Shown here: piece by piece, positions 10,801 through 23,798 of the stretch
Layout: every line of letters begins with the position of its first letter
How positions within the stretch are numbered: the stretch's first letter is position 1
Assembly: GCF_003576645.1 (NCBI RefSeq)
Contig: NC_044925.1
Coordinates: forward strand, 21,458,772-21,522,771
Length of the DNA: 64,000 bases
Reading direction: 5' to 3'
DNA from: Ipomoea triloba
Taxonomy: Eukaryota; Streptophyta; Magnoliopsida; Solanales; Convolvulaceae
The notes under the pieces: model-generated
What the model was told of the DNA's origin: nothing
Databases searched by the model: none
The model's input: the letters and a program-made list of their open reading frames with translations, nothing else
Program-made: the position numbers and the translations under genes

Positions 10801-13800
10801 GGTCAAAGATTGGAGGCAAAAATTCATTAAGATGAAGCAATAAAACATTTGAAAAACCTGATTGAAGTCTCCAGTGTGATAAAGGACAACAGCCAGTAGG
10901 CTATAGGCACTTGCAGTTGTACGATGATATGGGCCACAAACAGCAATCATTTTTGTAAGAGCCTTCAGTTCAAAATCATATTTAAAGTCAATTTTTCTTT
11001 TTTTATCTATGCAACTATATATAAGAGTTAATAATTCATGAAAATTGAAAAACAATATTATATACCTTTGTTCCAAAATTCAAGGCATCTTCCAGCTTCC
11101 CTTTGTCAAGAGCAATCTTAGAGGACTCCAGTAAGGTTCGACCATCAGCAGAAGAGCATACAACATGCTGTGAAGATCATTTTGATGAGCAATATTCTTT
11201 TGTTTTCACTACTTAAACGAAATTATAAGCTAAACTGATTAAACGAAATTATAAGCTAAGAGAAAGAAACCTTACTTTACACAAAGGCACTAAACTGATG
11301 ACATCAGTTTCACAAAATGGATTTGAACTTTCCATGTCATAATCTCTGGGAACCAACTCTATCCCAACCTACGAAGAGAAAAATTCAATAGTTGTTCACA
11401 AAAGCTAAAGAACAAATCAGCTAGTTATGATACTACCTTGTGACAAAGTCCACGAAGAATTGACAATTTTCTCAAGCGCTTGAATTCATCATTCAGATTC
11501 CAACCAAATCTTTTCAAAAGAAATTCACTTAACCATTGGAACTTGAGAATTTGGTCATCACTCAATTTCTCTTCATTATCCTCTGGTGTATGGGAACCAA
11601 GCAAGAAATTCAGAGTGGAGGCAATTGCAGCTGGTAAGTTAGCCACATCACTAGTAGAAGCAATAACTGCTCTAACAATGTACTTAAAAGCTCGAGTAAC
11701 CATCTCATGAATACAAAGTGACTGTATATGAGGAAGCTTCTGAGCAAGCTCAACCTGGTTCATGTAACAAAATGAAATATACCATTGAGATTTTTGCATC
11801 ACAAAAACAGATGGAGGAAAGAAAAATGAAAGCTCACCACTCGTCCCAGAGAACGCATTTGCAATCCTCTTAGGTGCATGAAGTCTGTGAGTGTTCGACC
11901 ATCAACGGGTGAAAGTTCCAATGATGCAAAGTCTGCCACCTAAAATATAAAAAGAAATTAGAAACACTTGGAACAACAGTTAAAAAACTAAAAAAGAATT
12001 AATGTAATATTTGGTTCATAGAATAGGTCGGGAATAAAATAGCATTCCAATTTCCAGAGAATAGACCCATTAGGCTATTTGGTTTGATTTCTATTACACA
12101 GAATGGGCTATTCCCTTTGCAATAAGAAAAACCTAGGGGCCGTAGTATCAACTACTCCTAGCATGCCCTTTTTTGTATCCACCCATTCACTATGGAATAC
12201 TGGAATACTATTCTTATACCATTTGTTTTCATTACGCAAACCAAACATCAAGTGACTTACCAGCTTAGGGAGAGCAATTTCATCGTAATACTTCTGTGCC
12301 ATCTTGATAATCTCATCTACTGGCTGTTTCGAAAAGAATATAAAAAACAATAAGCGATAAAGTGCTGGAATAAACTACCTCTCCTTCCTTTTCCAGTAAC
12401 ACATCAATTCAAAAAAGTGCTAGTGGTTGATTGATAGAAGTACTCTACAAATAAAAGAAAAAATTATAAAACCTTTAGATGAAGACCAGCTCCACTCTCT
12501 TTGAGACGGAGATATGCTTCTTCAGAAATATATTTCCTCAACTCCGCCTTTGAGCTGGATTCATCATTGGGTTGTTCAGCTAAGATACATTCCATGTTTG
12601 GAGAACTGGCTGAGTCATTCATGGCTTCATTTACATCTGTCACATTACCATTCCCAGATTTTCTTTCCCTCTTTTTCAACATTTTAAACTGCTTCCCTAA
12701 TCCTTTGATTACAAGCTCGTCCTTACCATCATTCTCAACTTTCTTAGGACTGTTTTTTGTTGTCTCCTGCTTTTGTAGATGCTGCACCCAGCAAGACCCA
12801 AGCTCCCATCTGAAGGAACTTTTCAATGCAGGAGGCTTCTCTTGCAACTTTTTCAAACTATCTTTAGTAACTTCACGGATGAGACAACTAGAAGTGTCAT
12901 AGTCGCCGATTTTATGTTCAGGTGTGCTTGGCTTCAAGAGGAGAAAACGCAAGCTGCAATAGTTGGATTTTCATAAAGAGTAAGAATATTGCAAACATTT
13001 CGGGCACCAAAAGAATAAACAAATATATCACAACCTAAGATAACAAAATTAGACATTGATTGAACCTTGGGGCATCTATTGAAAAGAAAAAGATTATCTT
13101 CCCTAATGAAGTGAAGCACAGCAAACCTTCTTAGTAGTCTCAGAAATTATGTAGAGAGAAATTATTCAAACCTGTTAATGTTGAGTGCATTGGCTCCCCC
13201 ATCTGGTTGATCATCAATTACAATATCTTGTGACAGACTCCTTCCCTCCCCAAGATCACCCATAACTTTCACAATAGCAGTGTAACCACAGTGTCTTACA
13301 GTAACCATACCTAGTGATAATTTATCCTGTGAAAAATAAAAAAAATAAAAAAAAAAAACACACACACACACACACACATAAGTAAACCAGAATAAGTAGA
13401 GGCAAAATGACAAAATTTTGGAATTCCTAAATCACAAAAATAAATATAAACTAGTTTGAGATTTGTAGTTAAGCCACTCACATGTGCAACTACACTTTCA
13501 TCTGCAGTTATCCCTTTAAGTAAATTTCTTTGGGCAACCTCTTCAGCAGATTCATTGAAGCTTTTCGTACCAATAATTTTAACTTCTTTATGGCTAGCAT
13601 CTGTGGCATCCCTTTTCACTGTGATATACAAATGTCCAACACGATCCTCATATAACACTGAATCCAAAACACAATTTGGAGTCGATACCTCTGAGGAATT
13701 GATGACTTTTTGTATGGCTGAAACAGCTTTGAAAATTGAGACATCAACAAAAAGATTATGCAGCAAAAATGCCTTTCGATCTCGAACAACCCTTTCTTCT

Positions 13801-16800
13801 TCAGTTTTACAAGGAAGATTTGCAAGTATATGGAATTCTGAAGCCCAAGGTCTAAGATCATGCTCTCCATATCTCCCCTGACCTCCACCATTACCACCCC
13901 AGCTCTCATCTTCAACTGGAAGAGGAATGAAATTTGATCCAAGATCTATAAGGGTTGGGGGGACAAGCCACGTATTGGCGCGGAAACCATACGGAAGATT
14001 ACCAAACTGAAAGAATCAAATATAAACCGAGTTCATAACTAGCCCCATGTAAATCAATCTCATTGCAAGTGTAATAAAAGTATTATTTAAAAAAAAATCA
14101 CCTTATTATGATCCATAAAGGCATTCATCAATGATTCATATGCCTGTAAAAACCATTAGACTTGTCATTCATATATGACAAATTGCTACCAAAATAAATT
14201 GAAACCAGCAATAATTGCTGTAACCAAAAGCCGTTGAAATATCAGGTGCAATAGAAGGGAAAGGTATTTACTTTAGCAAATGCTTGGCTGAGCTGTTGAA
14301 GAAGATCAACCAAACAATGGGCACGTATAAACGGCTTTCCCAAAGGATAGTAACCAGTTTTTGAAGCCACCACTTGTAGTAACTTGCCATTGCATATCTT
14401 AATCTGTGCATATAATTTTCATCAAAACAACAATAAGAAGAATAAACCGTAAACTTGAAAACTCAACTCATGTAAGTTCAATTTAATTATTTTTAGGAAA
14501 AAGTGTCAATAAGGTCACTGGACTTCTTGTTTTTTGCGATTGGATCACTGAACTTAAAAAGCATACAATTCAACCATCAAACAAGCAAAATATGTGCAAT
14601 TGAGAAATTTTCCCCCTAGCATCCGATCATATTGCTTGCATGGTATGTAAGAGTTGCATTTTCCTCTGCCATACTAGTTTGAACTCTGAAGTAAAGATTG
14701 AAATATTTTCAACTCAAATTTTACTAAAAGAAATCAGAAAAATGTGCTAATTACACATACTATGCTTGTTTGCTGATTTGATTGCATGCTTTTTCAGTCC
14801 AGTGACCCAATTACACAAAAATGATAAATTCAATGGCCTATTGACACTTTTTTTTATTAGTAAATGCTAATTTATTAGTCGAACCTGCATTTCAAAATAG
14901 TCGCCATTTTGATCCGATTGGCCATCCTTTAGTTCAAACCTCTTCAAACCTGAGAATACACAAATGCATTTAAAATAATAGAAATGAAAAAAAAAATTAA
15001 AAAATTCAAAGTAGTGAGGGAGAAACACACTTATTATAGGCGGGGAGAGGTGAGACAAAGACAGGAACTCGTAGAAATCAGAAAGCTTCGGAATGGGATG
15101 GATCGCCAGCATGTCGTACTCTTCCGAGACGGCCGGAGAAGGAGAATCTGGAGCCCGTACGGCTCCTCCATCGGACGGCGATTCCGGCCGGCAGGCCTCC
15201 GCCGCATTGAGCTGCGACTTGTGCTTCCTGGCGCGAGCGTCGTTGGCGGAGGGCGTTGACGGTTTGCCTCTGGACTTGCCGAAGCGCGTGGTGCACGCGA
15301 CAATGTCGAGTAGCCTTCGAACATGCGCCTCCGCTTGGGCCTCCTCCGCATAGTCCTCTGAAATATCGCCGTGTTGGGCTATATGTTAAAATCAGTTGCA
15401 ACCAAACGGGCCGCAAGGACCACAAACACAATTCACATGTCCCCTTGAAAAGGTGAAACATTGCCAAACCACTTATGCGACATTATTGTCACTCGCTCCA
15501 TAAATACTTTATAACTTAACCACATATATAGAAAGTTGTAGATTCCATCTTTGACACTTCCAACTTTTTTTTTTTTTAATACTACTAACTCTATTAGAAT
15601 GCAGTATCTGTTCATAACTACTTTCTCAACCTATTGAAGCACAAGAGTCAGTATTGCCTCCACTGAGGCTCGAACCCCCGTATAAAGGGAAGGGTTTGAT
15701 ATCACTGGACCCTTCCAACTATATCAAAAATATCAAAAAATGTATATAACCCTCAATTCTCAATCACAATAAAACTGAATAAATTCCACACTGATTATCT
15801 AATTTATATCACATTTGATCATATTGTCTAATTTTTCAGACAATTATTAAAAGATTACAAATTCAATCAATGACCTTTCGGGTAATCAAAACGTGAAACT
15901 TGGGCACACCCACAATTTCCAATGCACAATCAAACAACTTACTAAATATAGTGAGGGAATTCTAACACGAGGGAAGGCAAGTGCAAGGTGAGACCCAACA
16001 GCGATCATGGACCACAGAGAAACATCGTTTTCAGTGAGGGAATTCATTAAAACCCATCAATGTATATGCCATTCACTATTTAACGTAAAGGCAGCAGAGG
16101 AGCAATGCGATCTGAGAGCAGTGGGTGTACGAATTCAACACTGCATGTGCAGGTTTCAAATTGCTTATTAATTATAGCAGCAAATTAAACATTTTTGTGA
16201 GGAACGTGGTCTACACCGGACCACGGTCTAAAAACACATAAATTATATTATTCTAACTTATAAAATGTATTATTCTAACACAAAGTATATTATTTTAACT
16301 CATAAAATATATTATCTTACCTCATAAATTTCATTATTTTAATACATAAAGTACATTATACATTATTCCAACTCATCAAATACATTACCTTACCTTAAAA
16401 ATTTTATTATTCTAACACATAAAATACGTTATTTCAACCCATAAAATACATTAGCTTACCCCATGATGTTCATTATTCTAACACGCACGTGGAACAAGAC
16501 CTTTTTAACATCAAAACGATGTCGTTTTGGATTATGTGGAACACGGTCAACACAATAATTTATCATTTTTGTCTTCTAATGAGGTGGTGGAGAATTAAAA
16601 GATATGTTATGTTTCAACTAAAAACTTAAATTGATAATTAAACTACACATTTATATTAAATTATATCGTGAACTGAACATAAAAATGGCAAAACAACAAT
16701 GGATCTATATACTTGAAGTAGTGCATACAGAGTAATGAATTTATATACCTGCAATAGTAAATTTTTGTACTTACACTAGGAAATTTTATGGACCAAATTT

Positions 16801-18367
16801 ATGTATCTAAAATAACATGTAAATTTATTTTAAAATTTTGGAAAAATATCAATTTTTTTTAGAATTATTTAAAAGATTACAATAATATTTTTTACTAATA
16901 TATTGCTTATATACTTTAAAAGATTTCAATAAGAATATTTTACTAAGATAAATTTTTTAACTAAAATTCACTTTAAAAAGTAAATATTCACGATATAATT
17001 ATTGGGTTAAGGGTATATGGCGTCATTAAACAATCGAATGTTCAATGAATTTAGGAGATATTTACACTAAATTCAAAACAAAATTAATACGGAGTATCAT
17101 TTTAAAGCACATGCGACACATGGGGTTCCCTATTAATTCACAAATAGGAAAAACCGTAAAGGGCACAGTAATCGGAGAGTCCGAGTCCGAGTCGTGGCTT
17201 TCAACGTGAAAAACAATCAGAAATACGGATTACAAGACAAAATTTTGCGGCCCTCGGAATTGCCGAATTATTGGAAACTTAGTGTAATATCGACCTGCTT
17301 GCCAATGAACTCCACTCTCTATGCCAATGAACTCCACTCTCTATGCCAATGAACTCTAACCCCCACATTCATTACCAGGTGTTTCTAACTTTTAGATTTG
17401 TGAGGTCATTAATTGGAGAAATTCTTTATTTAAAAAAATAAATAATTAAAAATAGAATAACAAAAAATATAATTGTCAAAGTCTTTGTGGTCTAAGTGGC
17501 ACGAAATAACTCTCAAGAGCTCACGTGTTCGAATCGGTACGATACTACACTGTAACAGTGTCTCTAATAAGGGAAAAAATGATAAAACCACAAACGATAG
17601 ACTAATAATTGTGGTAAGTAAATGAAAGTTAATGTGGTAATAAGTCAAAATTTTAAAAAGTTAAACTAAATGTGGTAATGATGATTAAAAATGAAATTCG
17701 TTCTATATCGAATTTAACCAATAAACCTACCTTCAACCATTCTCAGCAAACATGGCTTTAGAGCAACAACCTCAAACCTGTCACTCAGCTTTGCTCCTTT
17801 CACCTGCCCACAATAAAAAAATAAATAAAAAAGTTTTTATTAATTCCAGAACAAGGAAAGAGCTGATTCGTTTTGGATTAATTTAATACAAATTTTACCT
17901 CGTGCGACAAGGAGAAGTTGGTGAAATGACAAGTTTGCACATTGGAAGCCAGCAGCCTCTTAACATCCAGAATCTTGTCCGTCGAGATGCCCTTCATTGG
18001 TTTCATGGATTCTCATCAATAACAATACAAACAATAATATAAATAAAATAAATATTATTATTATAAAATTTTTAAAAACAAAAATCTGTATTCCATGTAT
18101 GGGGAGAACAAGGAAAGTGGAACATGAACCAAACCAAACCAAACAAATTTTAGTACCTTGAGAACAACGTGGGTATCATATGGAGTGACAACTGTGATGT
18201 CAAGAACACTGGGAATAACTGCAAAAATTCAATGAATGGTGAATGAATGAATGAAAAAGGGGAAAATATAGTAAAAAAAGGAAATTCCCATTAAGACCTT
18301 TCTCTTCCTTCTTCTTCTTCTCAGCCTTGGCTTTGTTTCCCTTTCCCTTTCCAGACTTGGGGGCCAT
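7823..18367 (-). CDS. REC/TSS-type clustered-mitochondria (CLU) TPR protein
   Basis: Twenty-three exons splice in frame with GT-AG sites to 1715 residues: 18298-18367, 18157-18218, 17899-17991, 17731-17803, 15031-15357, 14885-14949, 14272-14403, 14102-14143, 13482-14006, 13172-13326, 12473-12953, 12261-12323, 11838-11939, 11437-11754, 11276-11368, 11066-11167, 10858-10962, 10568-10701, 10263-10446, 10043-10174, 9797-9909, 9636-9714, 7823-9520. The start [12 protein letters not shown] with a lysine-rich tail is typical of Arabidopsis REC1-3/TSS relatives. In order: N-terminal beta-grasp-like region, CLU domain (about 320-590), central eIF3-p135-like part (about 680-870, [20 protein letters not shown]), TPRs (about 885-1080), conserved [18 protein letters not shown], then a disordered 565-residue tail in one exon. 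Family members are cytosolic/nuclear and affect chloroplast compartment size, mitochondrial distribution or growth. The exact paralogue is not resolved. Length agrees with the family (about 1600-1800). Confidence 0.95.
8321..8350 (-). other. PAM2-like motif 1 in the CLU protein tail
   Basis: Residues 1541-1550, [10 protein letters not shown], fit the PAM2 spacing (hydrophobic-N-x-x-A-x-x-F-x-P) used to bind the MLLE domain of poly(A)-binding protein. The call rests on pattern only. Confidence 0.5.
8567..8596 (-). other. PAM2-like motif 2 in the CLU protein tail
   Basis: Residues 1459-1468, [10 protein letters not shown], have the same L-(N/S)-x-x-A-x-x-F-x-P spacing, with Ser in place of the usual Asn. 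It lies about 80 residues before motif 1. Confidence 0.4.
12008..12250. mobile_element. probable MITE in CLU intron 12
   Basis: Intron 12 (11940-12260) is mostly filled by a block starting near ATTTGGTTCATAGAATAG and ending near GCAAACCAAACATC. The ends are weakly complementary (TTTGGTT/AACCAAA) and ATTCCA/TGGAAT words are internally repeated. No clear target duplication was seen. Confidence 0.45.
13359..13379. repeat. (CA)n microsatellite in CLU intron 9
   Basis: About ten CA units directly follow an A-rich run, in the intron between exons 9 and 10 (13327-13481). Confidence 0.85.
14497..14853. mobile_element. inverted-repeat element in CLU intron 6
   Basis: The left arm contains AAAAAGTGTCAATAAGGTCA and the right arm contains its near complement GGCCTATTGACACTTTT. 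Both arms also carry an ATTGGATCACTGAAC/CCAGTGACCCAATTAC pair. It resembles short foldback MITEs. It sits in the intron at 14404-14884. Confidence 0.6.
15569..15705 (-). mobile_element. tRNA-derived SINE in CLU intron 4
   Basis: On the minus strand a B box GGGTTCGAGCCTC is followed by AGTGGAGGCAATACTGAC, TAGTTATGAACAGATACTG and a poly(A) tail (poly-T on plus at about 15567-15579). The body matches the SINE at 41321-41468. It lies in the 2.37-kb intron, in the same orientation as the gene. Confidence 0.7.
16247..16495. repeat. 22-bp degenerate minisatellite in CLU intron 4
   Basis: About eleven units of roughly ATTATTCTAACACATAAAAT plus two bases follow head to tail (for example 16247-16268 and 16289-16310), with 20-22 bp periods and many substitutions. 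The array is flanked by GTGGTCTACACCGGACCAC and by a CACGTGGAACA segment. Confidence 0.7.
17301..17357. repeat. 22-bp tandem repeat, 2.6 copies
   Basis: GCCAATGAACTCCACTCTCT plus AT occurs exactly at 17301-17322 and 17323-17344, and a 13-base partial unit follows. It lies within CLU intron 4. Confidence 0.9.
17478..17577 (+). mobile_element. tRNA-like SINE fragment in CLU intron 4
   Basis: Shows an A-box-like TGTGGTCTAAGTGGCACG and, about 40 bases later, a B-box-like GTGTTCGAATCGG. It ends near an A-rich stretch at 17574. It does not fold as an intact tRNA. Confidence 0.5.
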
Positions 18368-18600
18368 GAACCGAAGTGTTAAGTTCTGAGGTGAGCGGAG
18401 GGAGAAAATGGAAGGGAATGAGAAAGGGAGAGGAAGTGATGTGGTGGGGATAATATGGGGATAAAAAGGGAGGAAATCTTGTGAAGGGATTTTAATAGAA
18501 GGAAGAGGGGGATAGAGCAGAGAAGAAGATAGGATAAGGAAAGGGGCAAAGGTTTTGTTTGGATTGGGGAGTTTTGGGCTTTGGGTGTCTCAGTTGCTCA
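18368..18600 (-). promoter_or_regulatory. pyrimidine-rich leader and core promoter region of the CLU gene
   Basis: Upstream of the CLU start codon the coding strand is strongly C/T rich (TTCTTCTCTGCTC, CCCTCTTCCTTC), typical of plant 5' leaders. No convincing TATA box is seen, so the transcription start is not assigned. Confidence 0.4.
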
Positions 18601-19107
18601 CCTTAGCCCTTTTTATTGAATGAATGATATTAGCAGGATGGGATTTTCAACAAATCTTGGCCTCTCCTTGTTCCTTGCTTCCTCTATAGCAATTGGTGAC
18701 TCTGATTTTGCCCCCACCACACCCCCTTCCTATTCCCCCCTCTCTCTCTCTCGTGAAATTTTATAACTCCTTAGTACTTTATAAAATTTGTACATCTACT
18801 TTGATTTATAAAAAAAGTCCGCAGCCTTTACTTGAATGTGTATTTTAGGTGAAACACTGAAACTCACTTTGTCATCTTAGGCAGCAAAGGATCACGTACA
18901 ATGAGGCTGACTATACTCAAACTAAAATGAGGTTGACTATACTCAAAGTAAGAAGACTAATAGATATTGCAATATCGTATACGTTATAAAATTGTAGCTT
19001 TAGTCCAGACATAATAAGAAGGTGATTGTGATTCTGCCTCCGCCATTGTCCCCTTCCCATTTCTCTTACTCACGGGAAACTTTATAGTGTTGTAAATTAT
19101 AAGAGTG

Positions 19108-19836
19108 TTTTCCACTTTTGGTCCTATGACTTTAGTGTCTCCGTCAATTTAAGTACACGACTTTCATTCCTGACATAAGTAGTGCTTGACTTTGATTTTT
19201 TTGCCACTTTTAGTCCTTTGACTTTGATTTTTCTTTCACTTTTAGTCCTTTCGGCCATGTGAGCGACAACTTTTAATCGAAATTAACAAACTGTTGTGAC
19301 ATTAAGGGTAAAAGTGTCTTTTGATAAAGGCCTGAATATATTTATAAATAAAATCAGAGAAAAAATAGGAAAAAGAAACGTTATTTGCTTGTTCTGCTTC
19401 GCTTTTTAAGCGACAACTTTTAATCGGAATCTGTTCTGCTTCGCTTTTTAAGCGACAACTTTTAATCGGAATCAACAAACTGTTGTGCCATTAAGGGTAA
19501 CTTTTAATCGGAATCAACAAACTGTTGTGCCATTAAGGGTAAAATTGTCTCGGAATCAACAAACTGTTGTGCCATTAAGGGTAAAATTGTCTTTTGATAA
19601 ATCCCTAAATACATTAAACGTTATTTACCCTTAATGGCACAACAGTTTGTTGATTTCGATTAAAAGTTGTCGCTCACATGGCCAAAAGGACTAAAAGTGG
19701 AAAAAAATCAAAGTCAAGGACTAAAAGTGACAAAAAAAATCAAAGTCAAGCACTACTTATGTCAGGAATGAAAGTCGTGTACCTAAATTGACGGAAACAC
19801 TAAAGTCATAGGACCAAAAGTGGAAAAAAACTCTAA
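19108..19836. mobile_element. foldback element with about 200-bp inverted arms
   Basis: The left arm (about 19108-19280) runs TTTTCCACTTTTGGTCC...GACTTTAGTGTC...GGCCATGTGAGCGACAAC. The right arm (about 19660-19836) is its near-perfect complement, from GTCGCTCACATGGCC to GGACCAAAAGTGGAAAAA. The centre contains scrambled tandem pieces: a TTCTGCTTCGCTTTTTAAGC unit twice and CAACAAACTGTTGTGCCATT three times in direct orientation and once inverted. No open frame is present. It is probably a non-autonomous foldback DNA element. Confidence 0.8.
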
Positions 19837-22800
19837 ATTATAATATCGTGTACTTTATAAAATAATATTTTATACTTTACTAAAAATACATAAGAAGAAA
19901 GTTACTCTATTTTTGTCTCCACCATTGTTCGCTTTTCATTTCTCACTTTCGCAATAAATTTTACAATATCGTGAATTATAATATAATGTCCTTCATGTAA
20001 TAGTATTTTATATTTTATTAAAGGTACATAATTTTAAAAAAAAAAAAAAAAAAAAAGATACAACTTTGTAAAACATCGGGCATTATGAACTATTTCATAC
20101 GAAGTATAATGTTAACACACATACACACCCTAAAATGTGTACTCATGCACTAACTAGTATGAGCGATCAAAGTCTTATGATTATGGGACTATTACACAGG
20201 AATGAAGTTTACACAATATACATTCTTAGGTAGTAGTTAAGTGTTTTCCTCATCACCTAAAAAAATATATGCACAAAATATATGTCAGTGATAATCGACT
20301 TCAATAATTGTTGATATTTTTTTTTATTTGGTACTTTCTCAAATATTTTCAGCCCAAAGAATCTAAACTCTTACCACTAGAGTTCGAATCTATGACCACC
20401 TATTTAAAATAATAATTGGAATGTCATCACACAACATTTGGTAGTTGATACTTCAATAATTGTTACTTGAACCACACTTACAAAAAGAAATTCGTATTTT
20501 ATTTTGTTTATATATTTTGATATGAAAACAGAACTAGGTTTTGTTTTCTTTTATTAAGTATATTTTAATTGAAGTATATGAACATATTTAGTTTGTTATA
20601 TAATGAAAAATACACAAAGTGATCGAGATTAAACGAAATGCACTTGTACCATCTCTGAATTGAATACTTCAAGACCAAATAGACATGGTGTAACAATAGG
20701 GCTTTAGAAAGATATACAAGAGTGATGTTGGATAGAGATGTAACTAATAGTATATAAGATGTAATGTACAAGAGTTTACATCAATAATAATATATTATAG
20801 TATGGTATTAAACTATTAATAGCAAGTCTGATATATTATGACCTTGCTTCCATTGATAGCAATATCAATATTGCATTCTTTCTCTTCATTTTGTTGACAA
20901 GAGAGTTACGTACGTTCAAGACTAGTTTATTGACAATTTATGTTACTATACGTTGATAATTCACATTTTTCGAATTTGTCAAACTATATTCAGACCCCAT
21001 CAGGCATCAGCCCCTGCCCAAAACTCATGAATGAGGTAAATCTCGAGTTGCCCAAGTGATTTTAGGTTTCATCCCGTTTGTACACTTTTGCACACAAGAA
21101 TTCTTTACCACCGATTGGTCAAAGTTGCAAGACATATATCTCATAATGCTTCATGTCCAGTCTACCGTTTTCACACTAAAAACATAATATCTTCCATGCT
21201 ATATGCGATTGTTGATGTGTGTCTAAAGTCTAAACCGTGGAAGCCCCTTCCCCTTTTCTATATAGAATGGGTTCTTGTAAAAAAACTACATTGAGCTATA
21301 CTTTTATATGGCGAATTATAAAGAAAAAGGTTCACCCTTATATACCTTTGCCTTAGAAATCCATTGTTGAAAAAGTTCTTATGAAGATGCATGGTTGAGG
21401 AACTACAGCTGCTTTTGGCCAAGATAATGAACCTCAAACTATAGAGAAGTCTTTGGTAAATTACTAGAGTTTTTAGGCTCTTTCCTTTTGCTAGCTTGAA
21501 ACTTTTAGCTACTTATTGTTTTACCTTTTTTGTTGTCCTTACTTTTTAGAGTTTGAGTTTCTCTTATCATTGAGTTTGTGTTAGTAATGGCTCCCCTTTA
21601 TGTTCTCACCAAAATGAAAACAATGACACGCTAGTAAACATAGTGCAAGTTAGGAAGGCAATATGCTATTATTAGCATGATTCATATGCTCGAAATAGAA
21701 TTGGAAGTCGTGTTTAACTATCTTTCAAATCATCTTTAGTATGCAAGTGCTACATATTATAAAAATGATGAAACAAAAGAATGGAGTATCGGCAATTAAG
21801 ATAAATCATGAGAAGGCTATGCATATAACTCCGTCCTAATGACAATTTCTTCAAGAGATGTTGGTTGATATTGACTGCTTCTTGAGAGTATGGATTAATC
21901 TAATCTTGATCATGATTTCTTCTACCTCATTTACAATCTTGTAGAATAATGAAAATAAATCATTATTTTCTTCATTGAAGGGCATTAAAAATGACATCTA
22001 TTGTCTCCTTATTTATTTAATATGTGCCTTAAATACTTCTCCACTTGATATGAATGAAATGTCGCTTAATTTTTTTGATATGAAGTGTCGCTTAATCAGT
22101 AACCATATATAGGCACTATGCATATTTAAACATGCATGGTTCATTTATATATCTCACATGTTTGGTCTATTGATGGCATGGTTCATTTATATTTCTCACA
22201 TGTTTGTTTTATTGATGGCATAATATTATTTGGCAAAGATAGATACATAAAAGCTTAGCTACTTAGGAGGTCTCACTTACAATAATCACTAGTGCCTCAA
22301 GGAAGAAGCTAAGTCAGCTTGAGTAAATTGAGAGTGTTATAGGACGTACATGAAAATTAAAGATACAAGTCATTTTCAATTTAACTATTAGTATACTCTA
22401 GTTGAAGAAATCGTAAATAATACATTATAGTCTCGTTTTTTATATTATTTTATTTTACTTCTTACTAATAACATGACATGTTTTAATTAGTTAAAAAAAT
22501 TAGTGACATTTTTTCTCTTGTAAATTCTTTTTATTTCTTTCTTGAATAAAATTAGGACATACGACACATAATGTTAACAACATTCCATTCAAAAATTACA
22601 GTACATGAATCAATAAATTCACTCGTAATTTTTATGATTATTTTATGGACTAAAATGTGTTTTTGTCACTATTATATATAGTTTTTTTTTGTGTGTGTGT
22701 AGCCAGTTTCATTGTTGTACACAGTGACTAATCTCCTCACTGAATTGTAGGCACCTCTTTAGGTAGGACAGTTAGCATGGAGATTTAAGGTTGCTCCATA

Positions 22801-23322
22801 CCAATGCCAAAAATCGAATCCTTGATCAAAACATAAGGTTTATTATATACATACTAATTATTGCTAATTTTTCTTATCACTAAAACAAATGTTCGACTCT
22901 ATATTAAATATACATTATGCCATAATTTATTATTGTAAATCGAAAATACTAATAAAATTTTTGCGTCAGAGAAGGCAAATGAGTAGACGGACAGTTGACC
23001 TGGAGCCACGTGGCGGGAAAGTGTAGTATTTGCCTTCCCCATTTGTAGTTTTTTGTGTTTTTGAGTTTGTTGTAGTTACCATAATGCGGCGAAGCTAAAT
23101 TTGAGACCACACTTTCCACATTATTTATTAGATACCCTGTAATTTCATTAAATTTGATAATTTCGTATTACATTTTAAAATCTACTTTAATTTTATTTCA
23201 AAATTTGCAACATTGCTAACGTGAATTATCTATTAAGCTTAAAATCCTGCGAATTGACTAATCTCACCATTAATTAATTAGATAAGAGCATATCATAATA
23301 AGAAACCATGTAATAGTTATAA
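19837..23322. other. non-genic spacer
   Basis: AT-rich with no gene. Poly-T-headed, minus-strand retroelement fragments are suspected at about 20315-20400 (with a reversed B-box-like GTTCGAATC) and 22682-22830, but neither can be classified. A repeated CATGGTTCATTTATAT word occurs twice at about 22134-22200. Confidence 0.4.
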
Positions 23323-23798
23323 GGATCCGTTTGAAAACTTGAAAGAATGTTTTTCAGAAAATAGTTTTTAAAAAATGACTAATTTTTCATAAAATATTTT
23401 AATTTTCTAATGTTTGATTGAATGTCAAAAAAATTATTTTTTTCTGTTTGGTTGATGATGATGTTGTGGTTATGTATGTGTTATGGTGGTGTTGGTGGCC
23501 TGGTGTCATGGTGGTGGTGATGTTGTGGTTGTATTGTGGTTTAGTGGTAGTGGTGATAATAATAATAATTTGGAAACTAATTTTAAAAAAAGAGATGGAA
23601 GAGAGATGAAAAATAAAAAATATAAAAAATGTCTTACGACTAAAAAATTAAGAAGACATTTTTCATCAAATTAATCACTTTTTGGTTGACCAAAATGAAT
23701 AGTTTCTTTTGACTTCATTTTCCTTTAATACCCAAACACTGAAAAATTTTAAAAGTAATGACTTCCGAAAATAATTTTTCAAGTTTCCAAATGTACCC
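23323..23798. mobile_element. Tourist-like MITE (TAA target duplication)
   Basis: Flanked by TAA at 23320-23322 and 23799-23801. The left end GGATCCGTTTGAAAACTTGA and the right end, complemented GGGTACATTTGGAAACTTGA, are inverted repeats. Interior A/T-rich sequence with ATTTTCAGAAAAT-type words matches the elements at 27752 and 57616. A 3-bp TAA/TTA duplication is diagnostic of PIF/Harbinger-type MITEs. Confidence 0.75.

Noticed and set aside
12501..12902. 133-codon plus-strand open frame
   Set aside because: Lies opposite CLU exon 11 and shows no conserved motif; an antisense shadow.
16247..16495. CRISPR-like array
   Set aside because: Repeats are directly abutting, degenerate and without unique spacers in a plant intron; a minisatellite.
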